Counted from the first letter of the stretch, positions 1 to 6,491 are shown. The stretch is 6,491 nt of DNA from Bacteroidota bacterium (GCA_023459435.1 JAEWUL010000018.1:1-6491), one strand, 5' to 3'. A program made the numbers and translations. The notes: generated by a model not told the origin, from the letters alone.

Positions 1-1152
1 ATTCAGTTTGGAGGAATCATTGAAGCGCTTGCCAAAATGAGTTTTGGGAACGATTTAGGTTTCAATATTCAAACCGACTTGCCTTTATTTGATTACCAGT
101 ATGGTGGATTTATAGTTGAAACAGAAAAGGACCTAACTTATCCCGAAAGTGTACTTTTAGGTCACGTTAGTGATCAGTTTGTAATCAACGGAAAGCAGAT
201 CGACAAAACCAAAGTGTTGGCGTCATGGAGGGGCACTTTTGACTCCCTATACCCTGAAACCGTTCCTGCAAATCAGAATACAGTGATTCCAGATTCCCCA
301 TTTTACCAAGAAGGGATCAGTTATCAACCTTATCCTGCGAAAGTGGATCAAATCAAAGTAGTATTACCGGTATTCCCAGGGACAAACTGCGATTATGATA
401 CTGCCAGAGCATTTGAACAAGCAGGTGCAGAAACAACAATTTTTGTTTTTAAAAACCTCAATGAAACCATGATCAATGAATCTATAGAACAATTGACAGC
501 ATTGATTGATGAGGCCCATATTTTAGCTTTCAGTGGCGGATTTAGCTCCGGTGATGAACCGGATGGTAGTGGTAAATTTATTGCCAATGTGATCAATAAT
601 GAAAAAATCAAAGGCGCTATCGAAAGATTGTTGGCTAAAAAACATTTGATTGTTGGTATTTGCAATGGATTCCAGGCTCTCGTAAAATCCGGATTACTGC
701 CTTATGCTAAGATTGGATCTGTGAAACCGGAAGACCCCACATTATACAGAAATGATATCAATCGTCACTTGTCTCATATCACGAAAACTGTGGTCACTTC
801 CACTAATTCACCCTGGTTACGTTCGTTCCAAACCGGTGATGTACATCAGGTAGCAATCTCACATGGGGAGGGTAAATTTGTTGTCTCTTCTGAAATGGCG
901 GAACAACTTTTCCGTAAAGGTCAAGTTGCATTCCAATATTGTGATTTTGATGGGAATCCCACAATGATGGAACCTCACAATCCTAATGGGTCGATGTTTG
1001 CTATTGAGGGAATTGTATCCCCCTGTGGATTGATACTGGGGAAAATGGGACATAGCGAACGTAAAGGCACCCACTTATATAAAAATATTTCCGGAAATAA
1101 AGTACAGAATATTTTCGATAATGCTGTGCACTATTTCAAGGGAAATGAATAG
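1..1152 (+). CDS. purL: Phosphoribosylformylglycinamidine synthase (FGAM synthase), C-terminal part, 5' truncated
   Basis: This is the last 383 codons of purL; the frame is open from base 1, so the ATG at 37 is internal. The enzyme makes FGAM from FGAR, glutamine and ATP, the fourth step of cytoplasmic de novo purine synthesis. The fragment starts in the end of the AIR-synthase-like ATPase part (FGGIIEALAKMSFGNDLG). After a linker, a class I glutamine amidotransferase domain begins near base 355 (KVVLPVFPGTNCDYD). The nucleophile elbow GICNGFQ puts the catalytic Cys at 661-663. The GKMGHSER motif supplies the His (1051-1053) and Glu (1057-1059) of the triad. Fusion of synthetase and amidotransferase is the large PurL form, about 1,200 to 1,300 residues, so roughly two thirds is missing to the left. 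The 3' end is intact, with a TAG stop. The motifs make the identity close to certain. Confidence 0.97.
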   Translation: MQFGGIIEALAKMSFGNDLGFNIQTDLPLFDYQYGGFIVETEKDLTYPESVLLGHVSDQFVINGKQIDKTKVLASWRGTFDSLYPETVPANQNTVIPDSPFYQEGISYQPYPAKVDQIKVVLPVFPGTNCDYDTARAFEQAGAETTIFVFKNLNETMINESIEQLTALIDEAHILAFSGGFSSGDEPDGSGKFIANVINNEKIKGAIERLLAKKHLIVGICNGFQALVKSGLLPYAKIGSVKPEDPTLYRNDINRHLSHITKTVVTSTNSPWLRSFQTGDVHQVAISHGEGKFVVSSEMAEQLFRKGQVAFQYCDFDGNPTMMEPHNPNGSMFAIEGIVSPCGLILGKMGHSERKGTHLYKNISGNKVQNIFDNAVHYFKGNE

Positions 1153-1205
1153 GATTTATGATGGAATTTGAAGCGTTCTAGAAATTTGTACCTATAACGC
1201 TCCGA

Positions 1206-1237
1206 TTGGTTCCAGCAAAAACAAACCGGTATCTGTT
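1206..1237 (+). promoter_or_regulatory. Weak candidate promoter for the HsdR-N-like gene
   Basis: In the 111-base gap after purL, ATTG at 1205-1208 lies 21 bases before TATCTGTT at 1230-1237. This is an imperfect match to the Bacteroidota pattern TTTG, about 20 bases, TAnnTTTG (4 of 6 fixed positions in the -7 box). It would give a leader of about 20 bases before the ATG at 1264. The match is poor enough to be chance; readthrough from purL is the alternative. Confidence 0.2.
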
Positions 1238-1263
1238 TATTGTGGCAAACTAATTCTTAATAA

Positions 1264-1671
1264 ATGACTAAAGTTCGTGAAATAAACGGCAAAACGGAGA
1301 TCTTTGACCCCATCAGAAAAAAATGGGTGGTGTTAACCGATGAAGAGAAAGTAAGACAATATTGTATTCAACGACTAATTCAAAAGCATGGGTTTTCTCC
1401 TGCTTTGATTGGTATAGAAAAACAATTAATAGTCAATGGAATGTCTAAACGTTATGATATTGTAGTGTTTAATAATGAAGGACAACCATTGCTTGTAATT
1501 GAGTGTAAAGCGTCACATGTGAAAATTGATCAGTCCGTTGTGGAACAGGTGGGTCGATACAATAAAACACTTCAGGCAGATATTGTTGGAGTGACTAATG
1601 GTCATCAATCTTACTTTTTTAAAGTTGATTTTAATACAGAACAGATTGTTACATTAAATTTTGATTTTTAA
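1264..1671 (+). CDS. Stand-alone HsdR N-terminal-like PD-(D/E)xK nuclease domain protein
   Basis: This 135-residue soluble protein resembles the N-terminal nuclease domain of type I restriction R subunits (the HSDR_N_2 type). The opening DPIRKKWVVLTDEEKVRQ is typical of the family. The core follows with Asp65 in RYDIVVF, Glu80 and Lys82 in LLVIECKA, and Gln95 to Tyr99 in QVGRY. Together these form the D...ExK plus Q motif of PD-(D/E)xK nucleases, so the metal site looks complete. No helicase or translocase domain follows, and no methylase or specificity subunit is nearby, so it is not a restriction system as seen here. Small proteins of this kind are common in Bacteroidota, and their role is not settled. 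The start at 1264 is the first ATG and leaves the family motif complete. A DNA-repair or DNA-processing role is inference; loss of activity cannot be excluded. Confidence 0.82.
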   Translation: MTKVREINGKTEIFDPIRKKWVVLTDEEKVRQYCIQRLIQKHGFSPALIGIEKQLIVNGMSKRYDIVVFNNEGQPLLVIECKASHVKIDQSVVEQVGRYNKTLQADIVGVTNGHQSYFFKVDFNTEQIVTLNFDF

Positions 1672-1693
1672 CTCAAATATCAACGATAAATAT

Positions 1694-1701
1694 TATTTTT
1701 G
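1694..1701 (+). promoter_or_regulatory. Bacteroidota -7 promoter element before the ABC ATPase gene
   Basis: TATTTTTG is a perfect match to TAnnTTTG, the -7 element of the Bacteroidota primary sigma factor. It ends 19 bases before the ATG at 1721, which implies a short leader of about 12 to 15 bases. The -33 element is weak: the nearest TTTG (1660-1663) is 30 bases upstream, farther than the usual 19 to 21. Its place between the HsdR-N-like gene and the ABC gene suggests the ABC/thioredoxin pair has its own promoter. It also supports translation from 1721 rather than from farther upstream. Confidence 0.55.
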
Positions 1702-1720
1702 CAGCGAAACACGAACGAAC

Positions 1721-3457
1721 ATGACGATTCTCGAAGTCCAGGATTTAAAATTAAATTTAAAATCGGATGATGATTGGAAACCGATTTTAAAAGGGATCAC
1801 TTTTTCTCTTAAAAAAGGGGAAACGATTGGTATTGTAGGAGAATCGGGTTCAGGGAAATCGGTAACCGCCCTCTCTATTATGAAACTAATTCCCGAGAAA
1901 GTTTCCCAATGGAATGGGGGTGCAATCTTTTTTCAAGATCCAGCTTCCAATCAATGTTGTGATATTATTCGTGCCGAATCTCATGATATGAGAAAAATCA
2001 GGGGAAAGAAAATCGCTATGATTTTTCAGGAACCGATGACTTCACTGAACCCGGTTATCAAATGTGGAGAGCAGATCATGGAAGCGTTGAGACTTCATTT
2101 TCCCATTTCTAAAAAAGAAGCATATAAAAGGGTTATTCATCTTTTTGATGAAGTGATGTTGCCCAGACCTGAAAAGATCTTTGATTCCTACCCCCACGAG
2201 CTTTCCGGTGGTCAGAAACAAAGGGTGATGATTGCCATGGCTATGAGCTGTGATCCCGATATCCTTATTGCCGATGAACCCACTACAGCCCTTGATGTTA
2301 CCGTTCAGAAAGGGATTCTGGAGTTGATTAAAAAACTTCAGGCCAAGAATGGTATGAGTGTGATCTTTATCACCCACGATCTTGGTGTTGTGGCTGAAAT
2401 AGCAGATACCGTGCTGGTCCTTTTTAAAGGTGAAATTGTGGAACAAGGTTCTGTAGCGTCTTTGTTTAAAAATCCGAAACACCCTTATACCAAAGGGTTA
2501 CTTGCTTGTAGACCTCCACTCAATATCCGACTGAAACTGCTCCCTACCGTCGACGATTTCCTGAAAGGATCTCAAAATGGAACTTCAGTTGAAATGGGGG
2601 ATCTGATCAATAACCTTGTTGTAACAAAAGAGGAGAGGGTGTTCTCCCATCAGAAATTATATGACCAAGAACCCTATATTAGAATTGAAAACCTCAATAA
2701 GATCTATCCCGTTCGGAAAAAATCTCTCTTTGAAAAAAGAGCCTATGTTCATGCCATTAAAGATATTAATCTTGAAATTTTCAAGGGAGAAACATTAGGT
2801 CTTGTTGGTGAATCCGGATGTGGTAAAACCACATTGGGTCGCTCTATGATCCGCCTGATTGAACCCTCTTCTGGGGCTATCTTTTTTAAAGGGAAAAATC
2901 TGAGAACGTTATCAAATTCTCAGTTGAGATCGATCAGAAAAGAGTTGCAGATCATTTTGCAGGATCCATATTCATCATTAAACCAACGACTTACAATTGG
3001 AGCAATGATTACGGAGCCTATGAAGGTCCATCGAATTTTTGATAATCCAAAAGAGCGAAAAAGAAAGGCAATTGAACTACTGGAAAGGGTAGGACTTCAG
3101 GAACATCATCTCTATCGCTATCCACATGAGTTTTCAGGGGGGCAACGTCAAAGAATCTCTATTGCCAGAGCGTTAGCGGTAAACCCTGAATTGATCATCT
3201 GTGATGAATCAGTTTCAGCGCTTGATGTCTCTGTTCAAGCTCAGGTTCTCAATTTGTTAAACGAGTTGAAACAAGATTTTCATTTTACCTATCTTTTTAT
3301 TTCTCATGATCTTTCTGTTGTTAAATTTATGTCGGATCGTATGGCTGTCATGCAAAATGGACTTATTGTTGAATTGGATGATGCAGATCAGATCTATTTT
3401 AACCCTCAAACAGATTATACCAAACAATTAATAAACTCAATTCCAAAAGGATTATAA
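1721..3457 (+). CDS. Dipeptide/oligopeptide-type ABC transporter, fused double ATP-binding protein
   Basis: This 578-residue protein carries two complete ATPase domains in one chain, equivalent to OppD/DppD followed by OppF/DppF, as in GsiA and YejF. Domain 1 has Walker A GESGSGKS (40-47), Q-loop Gln103, signature LSGGQ (161-165), Walker B ILIADE with Glu186, and H-loop His219. The NPKHPYTKGLL segment (251-261) belongs to the oligopeptide-transporter C-terminal extension. Domain 2 has Walker A GESGCGKT (363-370), Gln414, FSGGQ (471-475), Asp495-Glu496 and His529. All catalytic residues are present in both halves, so both sites should hydrolyse ATP at the inner face of the membrane. An in-frame TTG at 1661 would add 20 residues, but it overlaps the previous gene and contains the promoter element, and homology starts at MTILEVQDL, so 1721 is preferred. 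No permease or substrate-binding protein lies in the window; peptide import is likely, but the substrate is unknown. Confidence 0.93.
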   Translation: MTILEVQDLKLNLKSDDDWKPILKGITFSLKKGETIGIVGESGSGKSVTALSIMKLIPEKVSQWNGGAIFFQDPASNQCCDIIRAESHDMRKIRGKKIAMIFQEPMTSLNPVIKCGEQIMEALRLHFPISKKEAYKRVIHLFDEVMLPRPEKIFDSYPHELSGGQKQRVMIAMAMSCDPDILIADEPTTALDVTVQKGILELIKKLQAKNGMSVIFITHDLGVVAEIADTVLVLFKGEIVEQGSVASLFKNPKHPYTKGLLACRPPLNIRLKLLPTVDDFLKGSQNGTSVEMGDLINNLVVTKEERVFSHQKLYDQEPYIRIENLNKIYPVRKKSLFEKRAYVHAIKDINLEIFKGETLGLVGESGCGKTTLGRSMIRLIEPSSGAIFFKGKNLRTLSNSQLRSIRKELQIILQDPYSSLNQRLTIGAMITEPMKVHRIFDNPKERKRKAIELLERVGLQEHHLYRYPHEFSGGQRQRISIARALAVNPELIICDESVSALDVSVQAQVLNLLNELKQDFHFTYLFISHDLSVVKFMSDRMAVMQNGLIVELDDADQIYFNPQTDYTKQLINSIPKGL

Positions 3458-3465
3458 AAAAAAAT

Positions 3466-4365
3466 ATGAAAAACTTAAAAATGATCTTTCGCATTATTAT
3501 TGGTGTTGTTTTTATCGCGTCAGCTATACTGAAATTATTATCCATTGATCATTTTGAATTGTATATATACTCATTCGGGTTTTTTAATTTTTTTCTGACC
3601 TCTTTGTTGTCCAGACTATTGATATCTGCGGAATTTATACTGGGCTTTTTTCTGATCTTAAAATTATACTATTCCAAAACATGGTGGTTAACGATGTTCA
3701 CCATGATTGGTTTCACGCTTTTTCTCATCTATACTGCGCTTTTCAGAAATGATGCCAATTGTCATTGTTTTGGTAGTTTTATCGAGATCAATCCGGTGGA
3801 ATCGATTATCAAAAATGGTGTTATCATCGGGTTATTGATTCTTATTCAAAAACAGAAAGAATCGACTTTTAAGTTTTCCCGTTGGATCGCATCTGGAATC
3901 GTACTGGTTACCATTTCTCTAACTTTTATTGTAGTTCCGCCAGATGCCCTGTTTAACCCAAAATGCAAAGTCATCGAGGAAGCTTTATTAACGATCCTTT
4001 CTGACTCTACTCTTCAGGATATGAATGAGATACATGGAAATCATATGATCGCTATCTTTATTCCGGGTTGTAAATTTTGTAAATTGAGCATTCAAAAATT
4101 TGCATATATTTTCAATCAAAATAATTTGAATCCCAATAAACTGAAAATTATCATTTTAGGAGATCAAAAAGGGGTAGAGAAGTTTAAGATTGAAACAGAA
4201 ATTGATCAGTTTCATCTCTATTCATACCAAGATCCGATACCGGTTATTCAGGCTGTGTATGGCTCTTTCCCTACCATTTTATTTCTAAAAGATCAAACAG
4301 TTATTCAGGTTATTAACTATAGAGGATTGGATGAAAATGTGATTATCAACCATGTAAGACCATAA
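3466..4365 (+). CDS. MauE/DoxX-like membrane protein with C-terminal thioredoxin-like domain
   Basis: This 299-residue protein has five likely membrane helices, near residues 7-25, 43-67, 73-92, 112-128 and 139-158. The motif NCHCFGSF (Cys99, Cys101) between helices 3 and 4, followed by KNG, is typical of the MauE branch of DoxX-like proteins, which are linked to periplasmic disulfide chemistry. After helix 5 comes a thioredoxin-like domain (about 170-299) with CKFC (Cys202, Cys205) in place of the usual CGPC, and a likely cis-Pro loop at SFPT (Pro269). Cys167 lies just before it. The positive-inside rule puts the N-terminus in the cytoplasm, and both CHC and CKFC in the periplasm. The gene begins 8 bases after the ABC ATPase stop, across a run of nine A, so the two are probably cotranscribed. 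The family and fold are fairly sure; the substrate and whether it oxidises or reduces thiols are not known. Confidence 0.8.
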   Translation: MKNLKMIFRIIIGVVFIASAILKLLSIDHFELYIYSFGFFNFFLTSLLSRLLISAEFILGFFLILKLYYSKTWWLTMFTMIGFTLFLIYTALFRNDANCHCFGSFIEINPVESIIKNGVIIGLLILIQKQKESTFKFSRWIASGIVLVTISLTFIVVPPDALFNPKCKVIEEALLTILSDSTLQDMNEIHGNHMIAIFIPGCKFCKLSIQKFAYIFNQNNLNPNKLKIIILGDQKGVEKFKIETEIDQFHLYSYQDPIPVIQAVYGSFPTILFLKDQTVIQVINYRGLDENVIINHVRP

Positions 4366-4371
4366 AAAAGA

Positions 4372-5094
4372 TCAATTTTCAGTGGTTGTGATACGTTCTA
4401 TTCTGTTTTTGATATAGATTACATCTTTATTGTTGGGATATTTTGATTCTAAAGATGAAATAATAGTTCGAAGTAAAGATATATTCTCCTTTTCAGGGAA
4501 AAAAGTTCTACGTCCATATTTCTGATAAAAAGCAGTTAATGTGGATAAACTATGAGGGTTTTTTTCAATAAATTGACTTAAAAAGACCTTGTGGTTATTG
4601 ATATAATCCATATAAGTGGATTCGATACCACTTTTTACAGAGTCATTATACTGGTTTTTAAAATAGATCTGTTCTAAAGCAAGAACAGAGTCACCAAATA
4701 ACTTCAGCTGATGGTTCAATTGTTGCATCAGATCAGCATCTTTTCCCCCTTTAACCGTATAAGATTTTACCATTATGGCTGAATCAATATTAAAAACAAG
4801 TTTTTCTCCAGGGGAAGCGATTGTAAGAATAAAATTGGTTTTAGAAAGTACCAGTTTATAAAAAGAGGGGTCACGACCTTCGGAATTGATCTCCCCGGTT
4901 AAACGAAATCTGCCATTTTTGATTGGGGAAGAATCGATAAGAACCTCATTGTTAGGGAATACTTGATACAATGAGATCTCAGATTCTGTATTCGTGTTGA
5001 TATGCCCGGAAAAATCCACCTTGTTTTGATTCGATTGACAAGAGATGAATACAAACAGAAGAAAAATAAAAGACAAAGCGTTGTTATTCTTCAT
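4372..5094 (-). CDS. DUF4369-like lipoprotein lacking a thioredoxin domain
   Basis: This is a 240-residue predicted lipoprotein. A signal peptide of hydrophobic residues (8-18) ends at FISC, with Cys19 the likely lipidated residue. Phe at -3 is a relaxed lipobox, which is common in this phylum. Residues about 26-115 are beta-rich and resemble the DUF4369 domain found at the N-terminus of TlpA-like thioredoxin proteins of Bacteroidota (GRFRLTGEI, then YTVKGGKDADLMQQLN). A helical, lysine-rich region follows (120-235). In TlpA-like relatives a thioredoxin domain with CxxC comes next, but here the chain ends at TTTEN and Cys19 is the only cysteine. A TTG at 5100 would add two residues, but ATG 5094 is preferred: it follows the upstream lipoprotein stop by 2 bases (TGAAAATG), which points to coupled translation. 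It probably sits in the periplasm, anchored to a membrane. The function is unknown and the domain call is from pattern memory. Confidence 0.78.
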   Translation of the reverse strand: MKNNNALSFIFLLFVFISCQSNQNKVDFSGHINTNTESEISLYQVFPNNEVLIDSSPIKNGRFRLTGEINSEGRDPSFYKLVLSKTNFILTIASPGEKLVFNIDSAIMVKSYTVKGGKDADLMQQLNHQLKLFGDSVLALEQIYFKNQYNDSVKSGIESTYMDYINNHKVFLSQFIEKNPHSLSTLTAFYQKYGRRTFFPEKENISLLRTIISSLESKYPNNKDVIYIKNRIERITTTEN

Positions 5095-5096
5095 TT

Positions 5097-5273
5097 TCAA
5101 TCCATTTTTTCAGGAAGAGCACATAAATTTGTAGGGTTGGGCTGTACCAGTTCACAACCACATTTCCGATTTTTTTTTCGCTTCACTTGTCCATATATTT
5201 TCGGCTGACACGCTGAAAAAAGTATGGCAAAGCCAATAAGTAAAAGGATCAGATATAAAGCCGATTTTTTCAT
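5097..5273 (-). CDS. Small cysteine-containing lipoprotein, 58 residues
   Basis: This short gene reads ATG at 5273 to TGA at 5097. The product starts MKKSALYLILLLIGF, a clear signal peptide, and reaches a lipobox LFSAC with Cys22 as the lipidation site. The mature part is only 37 residues: a strongly basic stretch KRKKNRK (31-37), a CGC motif (Cys38, Cys40), and a further cysteine at 51. I recall very short lipoproteins with basic-then-CGC tails from Bacteroidota, but no function is known to me. The case for a real gene is strong: it starts 2 bases after the purA stop, ends 2 bases before the next ATG, and has a proper signal peptide, filling the space exactly. A run of nine A in the coding strand (5170-5178) encodes part of the basic stretch. 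Its small size makes it easy to miss in automatic annotation. Confidence 0.82.
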   Translation of the reverse strand: MKKSALYLILLLIGFAILFSACQPKIYGQVKRKKNRKCGCELVQPNPTNLCALPEKMD

Positions 5274-5275
5274 AG

Positions 5276-6491
5276 TTATCTGATAATCGTTTCTGATCTG
5301 TCAGGCCCTGTAGAGATTATAGAGATTCTTACACCTGTTTCTTTTTCAATAAAGTCAATATAGGTTTTAAAGGTTTCAGGCAGATCTTCGTAGTTATGGA
5401 TCTCAGTAATATTGCAATTCCAACCTTTAAATGACTGATATACAGGTTCAATAATGGTAGTTGTATCTGCAGGGAATCGATCAGTTACCTCTCCATTGAT
5501 TCGGTATGCAGTACAAATCCGGATGGTATCAAAATTGTTCATCACATCCGCTTTCGTAAGAACGATTTCTGTGACCCCATTTACCATTACGGAGTACTTG
5601 AGGGCAACCAGATCGAGCCAGCCACATCTTCTGGGACGGCCGGTTGTAGCACCAAATTCAAATCCTTGTTTGCGTAACTTTTCGCCTGTTTCATCAAATA
5701 ATTCTGTAGGGAATGGACCACTTCCAACCCTGGTACAATACGCTTTCACAATACCAATCACTTTCCCTGATCTGGAAGGTGCAACACCTAAGCCGGTAAA
5801 AGCACCGGCAGCCACAGTATTGGAAGATGTTACAAATGGATAGGATCCAAAATCAACATCTAGAAGAGTTCCTTGAGCCCCCTCAGCCAATACAGGTTTC
5901 CCTTCATTCAAATAATGATTCACTTCATATTCACTGTCAATACAAGTAAATTTTTTAAGCGTTTCAATAGATTCTATCCAATCTTTTTGCATAACCGGTA
6001 ACCTATCACTGTAGTCAAACCCCATTTTGTCCAATTGATCTTTGTGATTGTCAATGAGTTTCTCAAATTTCTTTTCAAAATCAGATGACAAAACATCAAT
6101 CACTCTCATCCCAAGGCGTGCCGTTTTATCCGTGTAGGTTGGACCTATCCCTTTTAAAGTGGAACCAATTTTTTGATCCCCTTTCTTCGATTCAAAAGCG
6201 GCATCTAACAATTTATGAGTTGGTAAAATGAGATGTGCTTTCTTGGATATCAACAAATTTTGATACGGATTTGATCCCATCTTGATTAAATCTTCAATCT
6301 CTTTTTTAAAAATAATGGGATCGATAACAACTCCATTCCCAATAATATTTATTTTATCATCATGAAAAATTCCGGATGGGATGATGTGTAATACATGTTT
6401 GATTCCATTAAATTCCAAGGTGTGACCGGCATTTGGCCCCCCTTGAAACCTGGCAATCACATGATAGTCAGGAGTTAAAACATCCACAACC
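5276..6491 (-). CDS. purA: Adenylosuccinate synthetase, 5' truncated by the window edge
   Basis: PurA joins IMP and aspartate using GTP to give adenylosuccinate, the first committed step from IMP to AMP. About 404 codons are present and the frame stays open to base 6491. The GTG at 6487 is the internal Val of the conserved (I/V)VDVL segment, not a start. The missing 15 to 20 residues carry the P-loop-like GDEGKGK motif and its catalytic Asp. Counting from that Val, visible motifs are ARFQGGPNAGHT (12-23, His22 catalytic), IGPTYTDKTARLG, GAQGTLLDVDFGSYPFVT, the TTGRPRRCGW segment (281-290), the guanine-binding LTKADV (310-315), and GPDR near the C-terminus. The length fits the usual 420 to 430 residues. 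The stop at 5276-5278 is 2 bases before the small lipoprotein start, so purA heads a three-gene unit here, with its promoter outside the window. Confidence 0.98.
   Translation of the reverse strand, partial: VVDVLTPDYHVIARFQGGPNAGHTLEFNGIKHVLHIIPSGIFHDDKINIIGNGVVIDPIIFKKEIEDLIKMGSNPYQNLLISKKAHLILPTHKLLDAAFESKKGDQKIGSTLKGIGPTYTDKTARLGMRVIDVLSSDFEKKFEKLIDNHKDQLDKMGFDYSDRLPVMQKDWIESIETLKKFTCIDSEYEVNHYLNEGKPVLAEGAQGTLLDVDFGSYPFVTSSNTVAAGAFTGLGVAPSRSGKVIGIVKAYCTRVGSGPFPTELFDETGEKLRKQGFEFGATTGRPRRCGWLDLVALKYSVMVNGVTEIVLTKADVMNNFDTIRICTAYRINGEVTDRFPADTTTIIEPVYQSFKGWNCNITEIHNYEDLPETFKTYIDFIEKETGVRISIISTGPDRSETIIR

Noticed and set aside
1172..1201. Inverted repeat AGCGTT/AACGCT after purL as a terminator
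   Set aside because: The stem is only 6 base pairs, the loop is 18 bases, and no T-run follows, so it is weak as an intrinsic terminator and could be chance.
1264..1671. Type I restriction-modification system
   Set aside because: Only an N-terminal nuclease-like domain is present; there is no helicase, methylase or specificity subunit in the window.
1661..1720. N-terminal extension of the ABC ATPase from TTG 1661
   Set aside because: It overlaps the previous gene by 11 bases, contains the perfect -7 promoter element, and its 20 residues do not look like an ABC ATPase start.
2042..2482. 146-codon minus-strand frame inside the ABC gene
   Set aside because: It lies opposite a well-supported gene with intact ATPase motifs and its translation has no recognisable domain.
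4366..4380. AT-only inverted repeat (AAAA/TTTT around GATCAA) as a bidirectional terminator
   Set aside because: Four A-T pairs are too weak to form a stable hairpin.
5002..5208. 68-codon plus-strand frame
   Set aside because: It lies opposite the two lipoprotein genes, has no family motif, and is explained as a shadow of the coding minus strand.
5454..5843. 129-codon plus-strand frame inside purA
   Set aside because: It is antisense to conserved PurA motifs and shows no sign of independent coding.

Overview
The window looks like chromosomal DNA from a member of the Bacteroidota. The signs are low GC, a perfect TAnnTTTG -7 element of the Bacteroidota sigma factor, almost no Shine-Dalgarno sequences, a DUF4369-like lipoprotein, and PurL in its large single-chain form with the glutamine amidotransferase fused at the C-terminus. 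A genus cannot be named from the sequence alone. There are no tRNA or rRNA genes, CRISPR arrays, insertion sequences or phage genes, and no intergenic stretch exceeds 120 bases.

Left part, plus strand. The 3' third of purL (FGAM synthase; 5' end outside the window) runs to 1152. After a 111-base gap comes a 135-residue stand-alone PD-(D/E)xK nuclease-like domain related to the N-terminus of type I restriction HsdR subunits (1264-1671). A 49-base gap holding a good -7 promoter element leads to a two-gene unit. Its first gene is a double-ATPase subunit of an Opp/Dpp-type peptide ABC transporter (1721-3457). Its second, 8 bases further on, is a five-helix MauE/DoxX-like membrane protein with a C-terminal thioredoxin-like domain (3466-4365).

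Right part, minus strand. This is a very compact three-gene unit read from the right edge towards the middle: purA (adenylosuccinate synthetase, 5' end outside the window), a 58-residue cysteine-containing lipoprotein (5097-5273), and a 240-residue DUF4369-like lipoprotein (4372-5094). Each stop codon is 2 bases from the next start, so the genes are probably cotranscribed and translationally coupled. The unit converges on the MauE/thioredoxin gene with only 6 bases between the two stop codons.

Functionally the window mixes purine synthesis (purL for the IMP branch, purA for IMP to AMP) with cell-envelope functions. The most curious area is the middle. A membrane-anchored thioredoxin-like protein faces a lipoprotein that resembles the N-terminal half of Bacteroidota TlpA-like proteins but lacks the thioredoxin domain, and a tiny cysteine-containing lipoprotein lies beside it. 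A shared periplasmic thiol-redox role is conceivable but is only inference. Nothing here clearly amounts to a new defence or mobile system.
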